In this document: positions 50,151 through 60,434 of the stretch, piece by piece
How positions within the stretch are numbered: the stretch's first letter is position 1
How the letters are laid out: each line of letters starts with the position of its first letter
Source: JBDSSS01 sp963764195
GTDB lineage: Bacteria; Actinomycetota; Actinomycetes; Actinomycetales; Dermatophilaceae
Reading direction: 5' to 3'
NCBI GenBank assembly: GCA_963764195.1
Contig: CAVXRG010000010.1
Span: forward strand, 1,211,041 to 1,275,040
DNA length: 64,000 nt
Made by a program: the position numbers and the translations under genes
Notes under the pieces: model-generated
What the model saw: only the letters and a program-made list of their open reading frames with translations
What the model was told of the DNA's origin: nothing
Database searches by the model: none

Positions 50151-51303
50151 ATGTCCACCATGCGCCGATTCAAGGGGACCGACCTCGGGCTCGGGATCGT
50201 CGCCGTGGCAGTCAACGTCCTCCTCGTGGCCGGCGTCATCATGGTGACCGGTGGCGGTCCGACGAGCGCCACGGCGCCCTCCCCGACCGTCCGACCGAGC
50301 GTGACGACCCCCGGGACGCCGACCTCGACCGCACCGGCCCCGACGAGCAGCGCGGCCGCTGCCGTTCCCGAGCTCGCGACGCTCGCCACGACCACGCGAC
50401 CGGTCACCCTCGCCGTCCTCGGTGACGGGACGGGCGACGAGGAGGGCGAGTGGGTCACGGCGCTGGGCGGGCTCCTCGGGCGCAACCACCACGTGACGGT
50501 GCACAACCTCGACACCTCCGACCCGACCCGTTACGCCGACGAGCTGACCTACGGCTCTACCGGACCGGCCTTCACGATCTGGAACGGCAGCCGACGCGGC
50601 GCGACCGCCGACTACGCCGTGACGCGGCTGTCCTTCCTCGTCCCGGCGCGTCCCGACGCCGTGCTCCTCAGCTACGGGCGGCAGGACACGGCCGGCACCA
50701 TCGGTGAACACCTCGAGACCACCCTCCGGGCCGTGCGCGGCAGGTGGCCCGGGGCGACGGTCTCGGTCATCCTTCAGGCCCCCGAGCGCGACGACGTGAG
50801 CAAGGCGGTCCGCGACGCCGCCCAGCATTGGGCGACGAAGCGCTCCCTGTCGACCATCGACGTCGCCGCCGCCCTGCGCCGCGCGGGCAACCCCAACCAG
50901 TTCGTGTCGGTCGTCGACCCGCCGAGCGTCAACCAGCTGGGCGGCCGGTTCTGGGCCCTCGCGGTCTATCGCGCCCTCGGCGGCACGGCGCCCGACCCGG
51001 TCATCCCTCCCCCGGCCCCGCGCAGCTCCTCCGTCCCGGTGCCCCCGGCGCCCCCGGTCCCCGCCGACCCCGACCCCCACGACCGGGCCCACCCGAACGG
51101 TGACCCCGCCCCGCCCCCGTTACACGCCTCCGGTCCCCGTCCCGCGGCCCCCGACGGGGACACCGACGCCCACCGAGACCACCCCGACGACGGAACCGAC
51201 CTCCACCCCCACCACGGGCACCTCGACGACGACCGCCCCCACCACGTCGACGACCACGATCTCGCCGCCGACGACCGGGCCCTCCGCGGCCCCCGCCCCG
51301 TGA
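50151..51303 (+). CDS. Membrane-anchored SGNH-like protein with Thr/Pro tail, frameshifted
   Basis: An N-terminal helix (GIVAVAVNVLLVAGVIMV) and Ser/Thr/Pro linker lead to a domain of about 190 residues with SGNH-hydrolase character: VLGDGTGD takes the place of the GDS block, followed by SYGRQDTAGT and a C-terminal PPSVNQLGGRFWALA. The catalytic Ser is not obvious (GDGTG), so activity is uncertain. At the CCCCC near 51075 the frame shifts; removing one C opens a Thr/Pro-rich tail of 75 residues and a TGA at 51301 that forms a GTGA overlap with the next gene, which strongly supports the repair. Start between 50136 and 50160 is uncertain. Confidence 0.72.
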
Positions 51304-52631
51304 AGATCCTGCTCCTCACGCACTACTACGAGCCGGAGGTCGGCGCGCCGCAGCAGCGCTGGTCCGCCCTCGTCGAGCGGTTCGTCCGGGCCGGCCACCA
51401 GGTCAGTGTCATCGCCCCCGCTCCGCACTACCCCGCCGGTGTCCTGCTCCCCGAACACGCAGGACAGCGCCCGGGCTCGATCCACGCCGGGCGCCACGGG
51501 GAGACAGTGCACCGGGCCGCCTTCCGGTCCTACGGGACAAAGGTCGGCTCCCGGTTCACCGACCAAGCGGTTGCGGCGGCGAGCGCCGTGCGCCTTGTCT
51601 CGGGGCGGTTCCGCCGTCACCGCCCCGACGTGGTCGTCGCGACCGTGCCGTCGCTCCCGATGCTCGCGGCCGGTGCTGCCGTGTCTCGGTCGCTCGGGGT
51701 TCCGCTCGTCGTGGAGATGCGCGACGCGTGGCCCGACCTGCTCGACGTCGCCGACGAGTGGGACCTGACCACCCCCGACGGCGTGCCCGCACCCAAGGGA
51801 GAGCGGGGCGCGGCCGGTGAGGTGCTCGTCACCCGACCGGCAATGAGGCCGTCGACGCCCGGCGCGCGGTTGGGCGCGGGGGTTCGCCGGGGCGGGACGC
51901 GCCTCCTGCACGGCGTGGCCACGAGCCTGCAGCGGGGCAGCGACGCCGTCGTCACGACGACGGAGAGCTTCGCCGAGACCCTGCGCGACCGCGGGGTCGA
52001 GCCGGTGCACGTGGTGCGCAACGGCGCCCACCCGATCGAGGGCTGGCCCGGATCGCCGGCCCGACGTTCGCCGTCAGAGCCGCTGCGCCTCCTGTATGCC
52101 GGGACGCTGGGTCGCGCCCAGGGGCTCACGACCGTCGTCAAGGCCGTGAGCCTCGCCACGCGTGCGGGGACCCTGGTTGAGGTGAGGGTGCTGGGCGCGG
52201 GCGCCGAGGAGCACCTCGTGCGGGAGCTCTCGGGCCGCCTCGGGACCCCGGTCGACGTGCGCGGCCCGGTGCCGAGGGCTGAGCTCGCCGACCACTACGC
52301 CTGGGCCGACTCCGTCATCGTCGCCCTCCGGCCGTGGCGCGGCCTGTCCCTCACCGTGCCGTCGAAGCTCTACGAGGCCATGTCCCTCGGCCTGCACGTC
52401 AGCGCGTCGGTGTCCGGTGAGGCCGCCCGCATCGTGCAGCAGACGCAGGCCGGTGACGTGTGTCCCCCGGGCGACGAGAAGGCCCTGGCCGCCCTGTGGG
52501 CCGAGCTCGCAGACGACCGGTCCCGGGTCGAGATCGGTCCCGCCGCCGCGGCGTGGGTGCGCGAGCACGCGAGCGACGACCGCCTCGCCGAGGACTACCT
52601 CGCCGTGCTCGAGTCGGTGGTCCGTCCATGA
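51300..52631 (+). CDS. Glycosyltransferase family 4 protein
   Basis: Cytosolic GT-B glycosyltransferase, 443 residues. The N-terminal domain starts KILLLTHYYEPEVGAPQQRW, with an insertion of about 60 residues (EVLVTRPAMRPSTPGARLG) before TTTESFAETLRDRGV; the C-terminal donor domain has LLYAGTLGRAQGL, GAGAEEHLV and VPSKLYEAMSLGLHV with the E-x7-E-like pattern (last E is in SVSGEAA). Resembles WbuB-like aminosugar transferases. GTG start inside GTGA overlap; ends in ATGA overlap. Confidence 0.9.
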   Translation: MKILLLTHYYEPEVGAPQQRWSALVERFVRAGHQVSVIAPAPHYPAGVLLPEHAGQRPGSIHAGRHGETVHRAAFRSYGTKVGSRFTDQAVAAASAVRLVSGRFRRHRPDVVVATVPSLPMLAAGAAVSRSLGVPLVVEMRDAWPDLLDVADEWDLTTPDGVPAPKGERGAAGEVLVTRPAMRPSTPGARLGAGVRRGGTRLLHGVATSLQRGSDAVVTTTESFAETLRDRGVEPVHVVRNGAHPIEGWPGSPARRSPSEPLRLLYAGTLGRAQGLTTVVKAVSLATRAGTLVEVRVLGAGAEEHLVRELSGRLGTPVDVRGPVPRAELADHYAWADSVIVALRPWRGLSLTVPSKLYEAMSLGLHVSASVSGEAARIVQQTQAGDVCPPGDEKALAALWAELADDRSRVEIGPAAAAWVREHASDDRLAEDYLAVLESVVRP

Positions 52632-54380
52632 ACGGGATCCCCACGCGTCGACGCGCAGCGCCACGGCTCGCGCGCCACCTCGGGCTGCTGGCCAGTGTCG
52701 CGTGGCGCCACGCCCAGGACGACCCGGCACTGCTCGCCGTTCAGGCGATGCGCCGCCTCCCCACCGGCATCCGTGGCCGATCGGCCCGGGTGCTGCAGCG
52801 CCGCGGCCCGTCCGGATCGGTCCGGGCCCTGGGTTTCTTCCTCGCGGACCGCAAGGACGAGGCACGGGCCCTGGTCGTGGACGCCCGTCCACGAACTGGT
52901 TTCGACCGCAGACTGGTCGCCGAGCTCGCGGTCCAGGTCGGGCAGGAGCCCCCGGCCGGAGCGCCTGCCTCGACGGTGGCGCGGGCGGCGTGGGCCCGCG
53001 GGGACCTCTCGGCCGCGCTGGCCGTCCTGTCGACGGCGCCGGGCGCGGCCGCCGCGCGACAGCGCGCCCGGCTCGCCGCCGACCGACGAACCATGACCCC
53101 AGGGTTCGCGCTGCCGCGCAACCTCCGCGCCGACATCTGCGGCGGCGACCTCCGGCACGCCACGGGTGCTCCACCTGCTGACGAACTCCGTGCCGAGGAC
53201 GACCTCCGGCTATGCGTTGCGCTCCCACTCCATCCTGCGCGCTCAGCGGGAGAGCGGCCTCGAGGTCGAGGCGTTCACCCTGCTCGGCTACCCCGTGACG
53301 GTCGGGCTGCCGGGGGTGCCGGAGGCGGAGGTCGTCGACGGTGTCACCTACCGACGACTCATCCCGACCCGTCTGGCCCCGACGAGCGAGCAGCGGCTCG
53401 TCCAGACCGCCGAGCTGCTCGCCTCCCACGTCGCGCGCTTCCGTCCCACCGTGCTGCACACGACGACCCACTTCACCAACGCGCTGGTCGTCCAGGCGGT
53501 GGCCGAGGCGACCGGACTCCCCTGGGTCTACGAGGTGCGCGGTCAGCTCGAGAAGACGTGGGCGGCCTCCCGTCCCGCTGACGAGCAGGCCGCGGCCCTG
53601 CTCAGCGAGCGGTTCCGGCTCGCCCACGCCAAGGAGACCGAGATGGCGCTCGCCGCCGACCACGTCGTCGTGCTCTCCGAGGCCCTGCGCCGTGACCTCG
53701 TGGCGCGGGGGGTCCCGGACGCCGGGATCACGGTCGTGCCCAACGCCGTCGACGCGGGCCTTCTCGGCGTGACGACGAGCCCGGCCGAGGCACGACGCGG
53801 CCTCGGCCTGCCCGCAGACGGCTTCTGGGTGGGCACCGTCTCCTCGCTCGTGGCCTACGAGGGGCTCGACGTCCTCCTCGAGGCGGTCGCCCTGCTGCGC
53901 GCCCGTGGGTTCGACGTGCGCTGCGCCCTCGTCGGCGACGGCACCGCCCGGCCGGGCCTGGTCGCGCAGGTGGCACGGCTCGGCCTCACCGACGTCGTCG
54001 TGCTGCCGGGTCGCGTCGACCGCACCGTCGCCGCCGCGTGGCACCGCGCGCTCGACGTCTTCGTCGTGCCCCGGCAGGACACCGAGGTCTGTCGGTCGGT
54101 GACCCCGCTCAAGCCGATCGAGGCGATGGCCGCCGGCCGTCCCGTCGTCGCGAGCGACCTGCCGGCCCTCGCCGAGATCATCACCGGCCCGGGCACCGGG
54201 CTGCTCGCGCGCCCAGACGACTCTCAGGATCTGGCCACTAGACTTCAGGCGCTGCACGACGACCCGGACCTCCGAGCTCGCCTCGGCGCAGCCGGGCGCG
54301 ACTTCGCCGCCACGCGGACCTGGCAGGGCCAGGCCGCGCGATACCGAGACCTTTACGAGCACCTGGGGGGCGAGCGCTGA
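52628..54380 (+). CDS. Glycosyltransferase with N-terminal extension, probable frameshift
   Basis: From ATG 52628 about 165 residues of Ala/Arg-rich helical sequence (LARHLGLLASVAWRHAQDDP) read to LPRNLR at about 53120; the GT-B part then continues in the next frame (APTSAAATSG, then PRVLHLLTNSVPRTTSGYAL) to TGA at 54378. GT motifs include PNAVDAGLLG, VGTVSSLVAYEGLDVLLEA, DVFVVPRQDTEVCRSVTPLK and EAMAAGRPVVASD. A GT starting at GTG 53166 would lack its N-terminal domain, so I favour one protein of about 584 residues with a shift near 53125. If two genes are real, the split is at 53166. Confidence 0.7.
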
Positions 54381-55277
54381 TGCGGCGACGCAACAAGGTC
54401 CAGGCAGCCCTGGCCGACTTCCCGTCCGTGACGTTCGACGACACGGACCTGGCTCAGCTCCGCCCCGTCGGTCAGCGACAGCCACTGCGGCCGTACGTCG
54501 CCTCGCTGTGGGGTCGTCGGCACTTCATCTGGGCCGACTCTCGGGCGCGCGCCTTCAGCGGCAACCGGGACACCATCCTCGGGAAGTTCTGGCTGGTGGG
54601 CCGGCCACTGCTCGACGGCCTGATGTTCTACCTCATCTTCGCGGTGCTTCTCGGCGCGTCGCGGGGGGTGCCCAACTACATCGGCTTCCTGCTCATCGGG
54701 GTCTTCATGTTCTCGTTCACCGCCAGAGCCCTCACCGGGGGCGCCACGGTGATGACCGGCGGCAAGACCCTGATGCGGGCCTTCTCCTTCCCCCGGGCGT
54801 CCATCCCGCTGGGTCTCGTCATCCGCGAGGCGATCTCGATGCTGCCGGTCATGGTGGTCATGCTCGTCATGATCATCGCGATCCCACCGCATGCCGTCAT
54901 CACGTGGCGTTGGCTGCTCTTCCCCCTCGTCTTCCTCCTCCAGGTGCTCTTCAACGCCGGGCTCGTCTTCTACGCCGCCCGCCTGACCAGCGCCATCCCC
55001 GACCTCCGGATGCTGATCGGCTTCTTCACGCATGCTCTGGCGCTACGGATCCGGCGTGATGTTCTCGCTCGACCGCTTCGTCACCCACCCCACGGTGCTC
55101 GAGATCCTCCAGCTCAACCCGGCCTACTGCGTCCTCGAGCTGTCCCGCGAGCTGCTCCTCTACGGGACGACGCCCGACCCCAAGCTGTGGCTCACCCTCA
55201 CCGCCTGGGCGGTCGTGACGCCGGTGCTCGGTTTCCTCTACTTCTGGCAGGCCGAGGAGGACTACGCCCGTGAGTGA
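54380..55277 (+). CDS. Glycopolymer ABC exporter permease, frameshifted
   Basis: Wzm/TagG-type ABC-2 permease of about 300 residues. The first 220 residues read cleanly (SRARAFSGNRDTILGKFWL interface segment, then helices FYLIFAVLLGA, YIGFLLIGVFMFSF). At about 55030 the frame slips: GFFTHALALRI replaces the expected GFFTRMLWRYGSGVMF, which continues one frame over through VLEILQLNPAYCVLELSREL to the Glu before TGA at 55275. Start ATG 54380 shares a base with the upstream TGA. It exports the finished lipid-linked polymer with the ATPase encoded next. Confidence 0.87.
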
Positions 55278-56228
55278 CCTCGTGACCGGCAGGCGACGTC
55301 GAGTCAGCCGACCGGGACTCCCCCTCCGGCAGCGAGCACCAGCTCGGACGTGGAGCCCAAGAAGGGCATCGAGGTCCCGCTGGGCCGGCCCTCGGTCGTC
55401 GTCTCGCACCTCTCGGTCCACTACCGCGTGCCGAGCACGGAGCGAAAGCCGGGGAGCAGGAAGGCCCGCCTGCTCGACCGCCTCGGCTGGTCGCGCAACG
55501 TCACCGTCCGGGCCGTCGACGACGTGTCGTTCGTGGCCCGCTCCGGCGAGTCGGTCGGGGTCGTCGGGCACAACGGCTCGGGCAAGAGCACCCTGCTGCG
55601 AGTCATGGCGGGGTTGGAGACCCCGACGCACGGCACGGTGCTCGCGACGGAGACGCCGTCCTTCCTCGGGGTCAACGCGGCCCTGCTGCCCGAGCTGTCC
55701 GGCATGGCCAACGTCCGTCTCGGGCTCCTCGCGATGGGCAAGTCACCGAGCGAAGCGACCGCGGCCGTCCCCGACGTGCTGGAGCTGGCGGGCATCGGTC
55801 GCTCGATCCACCTCCCGATGAAGACCTACTCCTCCGGCATGGCCGCTCGACTGCGCTTCGCCATCTCCGCCGCAGCCGCAGCCGCACATCCTGCTCATCG
55901 ACGAGGCCCTGGCCACCGGCGACGCGGCGAGCAAGGAGCGCAGCGAGAAGCGGATGGCCGAGATCCGCGCACACGCCGGGCACGATCTTCCTCGTCTCCC
56001 ACGCAGCGCAGACCATCGAGGAGATGTGCACCCGCGCCATCTGGCTGCACGAGGGCCAGCTCGTCGCCGACGGGCCGGCCTACGAGACGGCCCGGGCCTA
56101 CCGCTGGTGGGCGTGGAACATCGCCAAGGGCGAGACCGAGAAGGCCGCCGGCCTGCTCGAGGACGCACGCGCCCGGCTCACCGAGACCGCGCCCCCAGCG
56201 GAGCAACAGACAGGGAACATCCACATGA
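55270..56228 (+). CDS. Glycopolymer ABC exporter ATPase, several frameshifts
   Basis: Wzt/TagH-type ATPase of about 315 residues. Walker A GHNGSGKSTLL, signature YSSGMAARLRFAIS, Walker B ILLIDEALATGD and VSHAAQTIEEMC are all present but in three frames: shifts fall near 55317 (N-terminal lead), 55885 (GCCGCAGCC repeat), 55979 (GGG) and probably 56195 (CCCCC). A TGA at 56226 would then overlap the wecB ATG by ATGA. No C-terminal carbohydrate-binding domain follows, so export probably does not depend on a terminal cap. GTG 55270 overlaps the permease by eight bases. Exact frame near the ends is uncertain. Confidence 0.82.
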
Positions 56229-57391
56229 CGAAGCGCATCATGACGGTCTACGGCACCCGCCCCGAGGCGATCAAGGTCGCCCCGGTGATCAAGGCCCTCG
56301 AGGAGAGCGACGTCCTCGAGTCGGTGACCGTCGTCACCGGCCAGCACCGCGAGATGCTCGACCAGGTCAACGAGATCTTCGGCATCACCCCCGACCACGA
56401 CCTCGACGTCTTCGCGCACGGGCAGACCCTCAACGCCCTGATGGCCAAGGTCTTCGAGGGGCTCGACCCGATCCTCGAGTCGGTGGCCCCCGACGCGGTC
56501 GTCGTCCAGGGCGACACCTCGACGGTGGCCGCGGCGTCGATCGCCGCCTTCTACCGCCACATCCCGGTCGTCCACGTCGAGGCGGGGCTGCGCAGCGGCG
56601 ACATCACCTCGCCCTTCCCCGAGGAGGCGAACCGCAAGATCACCTCGCAGGTGGCGGCCCTGCACCTCGCCCCCACCGCGACCTCGCGCGACAACCTGCT
56701 CCGCGAGGGCGTGGACCCGGCCACGGTCACGGTCACCGGCAACACCGTCATCGACGCACTGATGCACACCGTCGCCCAGGACATCCCGTTCAGCGACCCC
56801 GCCCTGCTCGAGATCGAGGCCTCGGGACGGCCCGTCCTGCTCGTCACGACCCACCGCCGGGAGAACTGGCACGTCATGGAGGTCGTCGGCCGGGCCGTCG
56901 CCCGGCTCGCCCGGGACTTCCCGGAGTATGCCGTCGTGCTGCCCGCCCACCGCAACCCGATCGTCCGCGAGGCGGTCCTCCCGGCCCTCGAGGGCCTGAG
57001 CAACGTGCTCGTGACCGAGCCGCTCGCCTACGGCGAGTTCACCCGGATGATGGCCGCCTCGACCATCGTGCTGACGGACTCCGGCGGCGTGCAGGAGGAG
57101 GCGCCGTCGCTGGGCAAGCCGGTGCTCGTGATGCGCGAGAACACCGAGCGGCCCGAGGCCGTCGACGCCGGCACGGTCAAGCTCATCGGCACCGACGAGG
57201 AGCGCATCGTCGCCGAGGTCACCCGGCTGGTCACCGACCCCGACCACTACGCGTCGATGGCCAACGCGGTCAACCCCTACGGCGACGGTCATGCGGCCGC
57301 CCGCTCGGTCGCAGCGATCACGTCGTTGTTCGGCCTGGGTGAGCGCATGGACGACTTCGAAGCACATAACCGGCGGCCAACATCTCCTTGA
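56225..57391 (+). CDS. wecB: UDP-GlcNAc 2-epimerase, non-hydrolysing
   Basis: Converts UDP-GlcNAc to UDP-ManNAc. 388 residues, intact. TVYGTRPEAIKVAPVI at residues 7-22, VVTGQHREMLDQ, VQGDTSTVAAASIAAF, HVEAGLRSGDITSPFPEEANR, LVTTHRRENW and TDSGGVQEEAPSLGKPVLVMRENTERPEA segments hold the substrate-binding and catalytic residues. The end overlaps the next gene by TTGA. Suggests ManNAc in the polymer or its linkage unit. Confidence 0.95.
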   Translation: MTKRIMTVYGTRPEAIKVAPVIKALEESDVLESVTVVTGQHREMLDQVNEIFGITPDHDLDVFAHGQTLNALMAKVFEGLDPILESVAPDAVVVQGDTSTVAAASIAAFYRHIPVVHVEAGLRSGDITSPFPEEANRKITSQVAALHLAPTATSRDNLLREGVDPATVTVTGNTVIDALMHTVAQDIPFSDPALLEIEASGRPVLLVTTHRRENWHVMEVVGRAVARLARDFPEYAVVLPAHRNPIVREAVLPALEGLSNVLVTEPLAYGEFTRMMAASTIVLTDSGGVQEEAPSLGKPVLVMRENTERPEAVDAGTVKLIGTDEERIVAEVTRLVTDPDHYASMANAVNPYGDGHAAARSVAAITSLFGLGERMDDFEAHNRRPTSP

Positions 57392-60300
57392 GGTCGACCT
57401 CGAAACATCGGCGAGCCGCTGCGCTCACCTTGGTGGTGATGGTGGTCGCCGTCACCGGTTGGATGGTGACCCGCGCTCCCGGCCCCAGCCCCCGCTCCAT
57501 CGAGCGGGGACCGGTGACGCTCGTCGGCTCTTTCGACTCGACCGCGCTGGTCGACGGTGGCTGGACGGTGGACTCTGGAGGGGATGCGAGCCTTACACGC
57601 CGCCGGTCCTATGCCGGTCCGTCCTCGCTGCTCCTCGACACCCGCGCTGAAAACCACGGCGTAACGGTCGCACGGCGGGGGCTTCCCGTGACCGGTGGGC
57701 ACACCTACGACGCTGCCGCCTTCGCCCAAACCCTGTCAGGACAGCAACGACTCGTCCTGCAGTTCGAGGACGCGTCGGGTGAGCGGATTACCGGGTCAGC
57801 GATCAGCACCGGCGGCGCCAACGTCTGGTCCCGGTTGAGCACTCGCGCGACCGCTCCGACGACGGCGGTATCGGCAACCATCCTGCTCGTCGCGGACGGT
57901 GGAGGTGCTGCCGTCTACTGGGACGAGGTGCGATTTCTTTCCACTGAGCTGACCGATGGCGGGTTCGAGGGTGTCGGGGCAGGCCGCGATGCCGACTGGA
58001 CCGTTCATTCCACCAGCCCTGACCAGGTCGAAAGATCCTCAGCAGCCCACAGCGGGCTTGCCGCGCTGGAGCTGTCCAGCACTGGTGTCGCGGAAAGCTC
58101 GGTGAGCAGCGCGCCGGTGTCGGCCTTCCCTGATGTGAGCCATACCGTCTCAGCATGGGTGTGGCCCGTCGAAGGTGGCAACCGCGTCCGTGTGGACTGG
58201 TTCGACTCCGACGGCCTCCTGATCCAGTCCGTTCCCCGCGACGTCGACGCCGCTCCTGGCCGATGGTCGCGGATCAGCTTCAACATCCCCGCGCCGGGCG
58301 CTGCAAACTCCGCGACCATCACCTTGGCCACCACAGGAACCCGCCCGTCACTCAGCCGTTGGGACGACGTGACAATGATGGCCGCAACGCCCCGAGCCGT
58401 CCCGGGGCTGCGGACCCGGACGATCGCGAAGCTCGACGGCTTCATGACGACGACGACCTCCCGGGTGGTCACCGTCTCCTCGCGCCCGCAACTGGTCACC
58501 GTGGTCTCCGGTGAACCAGCCACCTTCCAGGTCGTGGATCTGCAGACCGGCGCTCTCATCCACCGGTCCGAGCTCCCCGGCCTGACCAACGGCTGGGCCA
58601 TCACCACCGTCCCGCCCGCGATCGGAGCAAACGGCGGATCCGCAGGGACTCATGTGTTCCTCGGCGGAGGGGGTGGCCATGTCTGGAGGTACGACACGCT
58701 CACTCAGACGATGTCCGACCTCGGCCGGGCCACACCCCAAGCCACCCTCATCTGGGACCTCGTTACGGACAAGAACGGCATCGTTTGGGGAGCCAGCTAC
58801 CCTAAGGCTCAGCTGTGGAGCCTCGACCCGGCCACCGGGTCCTTCACGCTCCGCGGGCCGGTCAGCGAGACGTCCGCGTATGCCCGCGGACTCGCGGTGG
58901 ACGACGAGTACCTCTTCGTAGGCACGGGGCCCGATCGCCCGCACATCGTCATGCTGCCGATCCGAGGCGGCGGGCCCGCGGTGCAGATACAGCCTCCGAA
59001 GGCCATCGCCAACGGCTTCGTGAAACAGCTCGCCCGCCGCGGGAAGTTCCTGTTCGCTCGGTTCACCGGCGACGTATACGGGCTCTACGACCTCACCACG
59101 AGGAAGTGGACCACCCTCGGTGGCCTGCCCGAGGCGTCGAAGGCGCAGGTTCCCAGCGCCGCTCCAGCGGGTGCCTCCTTCTACTACGTTCAAGGGGGGG
59201 TGCTCTGGAAGGTGGCCGGGTCCGGACCCGGGTCGGGCATTGCCACAGCCATCGCACGGACCTCCCTCCCCCCGGGACGCAACTCCCTCGTCGAGGGCAC
59301 AACCATTCAAGGCGTCCCCGGGGCATGGCTCATCACGCACGACGGCGGCCTTCGAGCCAGCGCCGTGAACCTTTCGGCCTTGCCACGGCCGATCGCGGGT
59401 CAGCAGCTCCCCCTGGCAGCCTTCAAAGGCTTTCGTCTGAGGCTCGAACCCTCTGCCTTGCACATCAAGTCACTTGCCGCCGGAAACGACGGCCGCGTGT
59501 ATGTCGGCGGTTTCGGAGGTCCCAGCCTCGTCGGTTTCACACTAGAAGGCGAGTTGCCCTGCGTTACCCGCCCCCTGACGACCAGTCGCCCCGGCTCTTC
59601 GGCGAGATCGAGGGCATGGTGGCAAACGGTCCCCACATGTACCTAGGTAGCTACACCGGTGCCCGCATTCTTCGCTATGACACGTCGCAGCCGTGGAGCC
59701 CCGAGACCAATCCATTTCAGATCGGTTCCCTGGGCCCGTCGTTCCGACAGGACCGGCCCCAGGCATGGGCAGTGGACGGTGCTCGCACCTACTTCGGCAC
59801 CGTGCCTACCTACGGAACTCTTGGAGGGGCACTGGGTTGGATCGACAGTCCTACGTCCACCCCCGTATCGCTTCGTTCACCCGTACCCAAAGAAAGCGTC
59901 GTGAGCATCGACGGTGCAGGAGGAGTCGCCTTCGTGGGCACGTCCAGGTGGGGTGGATTGGGCTCGACCCCCGCCGTGGCACAGGCGACCGTATTCGCGT
60001 CGACACCACGGAGCGAAAGGTGACCTGGAGTGTCCACCCCGTTCAGGGCGCCCAATCGATTAGCTCTCTTCTCGTCAGCTCGACCGGCCAGTTGTGGGGC
60101 GTGTCAGGTGGGACGCTTTTTCAGCTCGATCCCGCCACTGGCTCCCTGATCAGGCAACTGCACCTGACGACGGAAGCGCAGCCCGACACCGTGACCTGGT
60201 CAGTGGCGCAGCTGGTGGAGGTCGATGGCCTGCTCCTTGTCGCTTCCCGTGGCTCTCTCCAAGCCGTTGACACCGACGCGTCGACCGTCACCACCATCCA

Positions 60301-60424
60301 GGCTGGAGGCGTGGCCCCGAACCGGGTGGCGGTCATGAACGGCGACGTGTTCTACCCGATGGGTTCAAGCCTTGTCCGCGCCACCCTGGAGCGGGACGGC
60401 GGAGGCGCTCGGCCCGATCAGTAA
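57388..60424 (+). CDS. Secreted propeller-like protein, copy 2, two frameshifts
   Basis: About 1010 residues. TTG 57388 overlaps the wecB stop. A signal/anchor helix (AALTLVVMVVAVTGWMV) is followed by two jelly-roll-like modules (residues 45-330; LVGSFDSTALVDGG, ELTDGGFEGVGAGRDADW) and then a multi-bladed domain with recurrent YVGGFGG, YLGSYTGARILRYDT, YFGTVPTYGTLGG and VAFVGTSRWGGLG units. Frames slip near 59560 and 59995. C-terminus NGDVFYPMGSSLVRATL. It is a paralogue of the 42.7-45.8 kb protein and lies at the other end of the export genes, in opposite orientation. Likely binds or displays the exported glycan; function unproven. Confidence 0.78.
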
Positions 60425-60427
60425 AGT
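60422..60427 (+). promoter_or_regulatory. DUF6270 gene leaderless -10 box
   Basis: TAAAGT followed by seven bases and ATG at 60435, overlapping the stop of the upstream gene. Confidence 0.4.
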
Positions 60428-60434
60428 GGATGCC

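Noticed and set aside
50136..52631. Apparent SGNH-glycosyltransferase fusion of about 830 residues
   Set aside because: One base removed from a CCCCC run restores a stop with GTGA overlap before the glycosyltransferase, so two genes are more likely.
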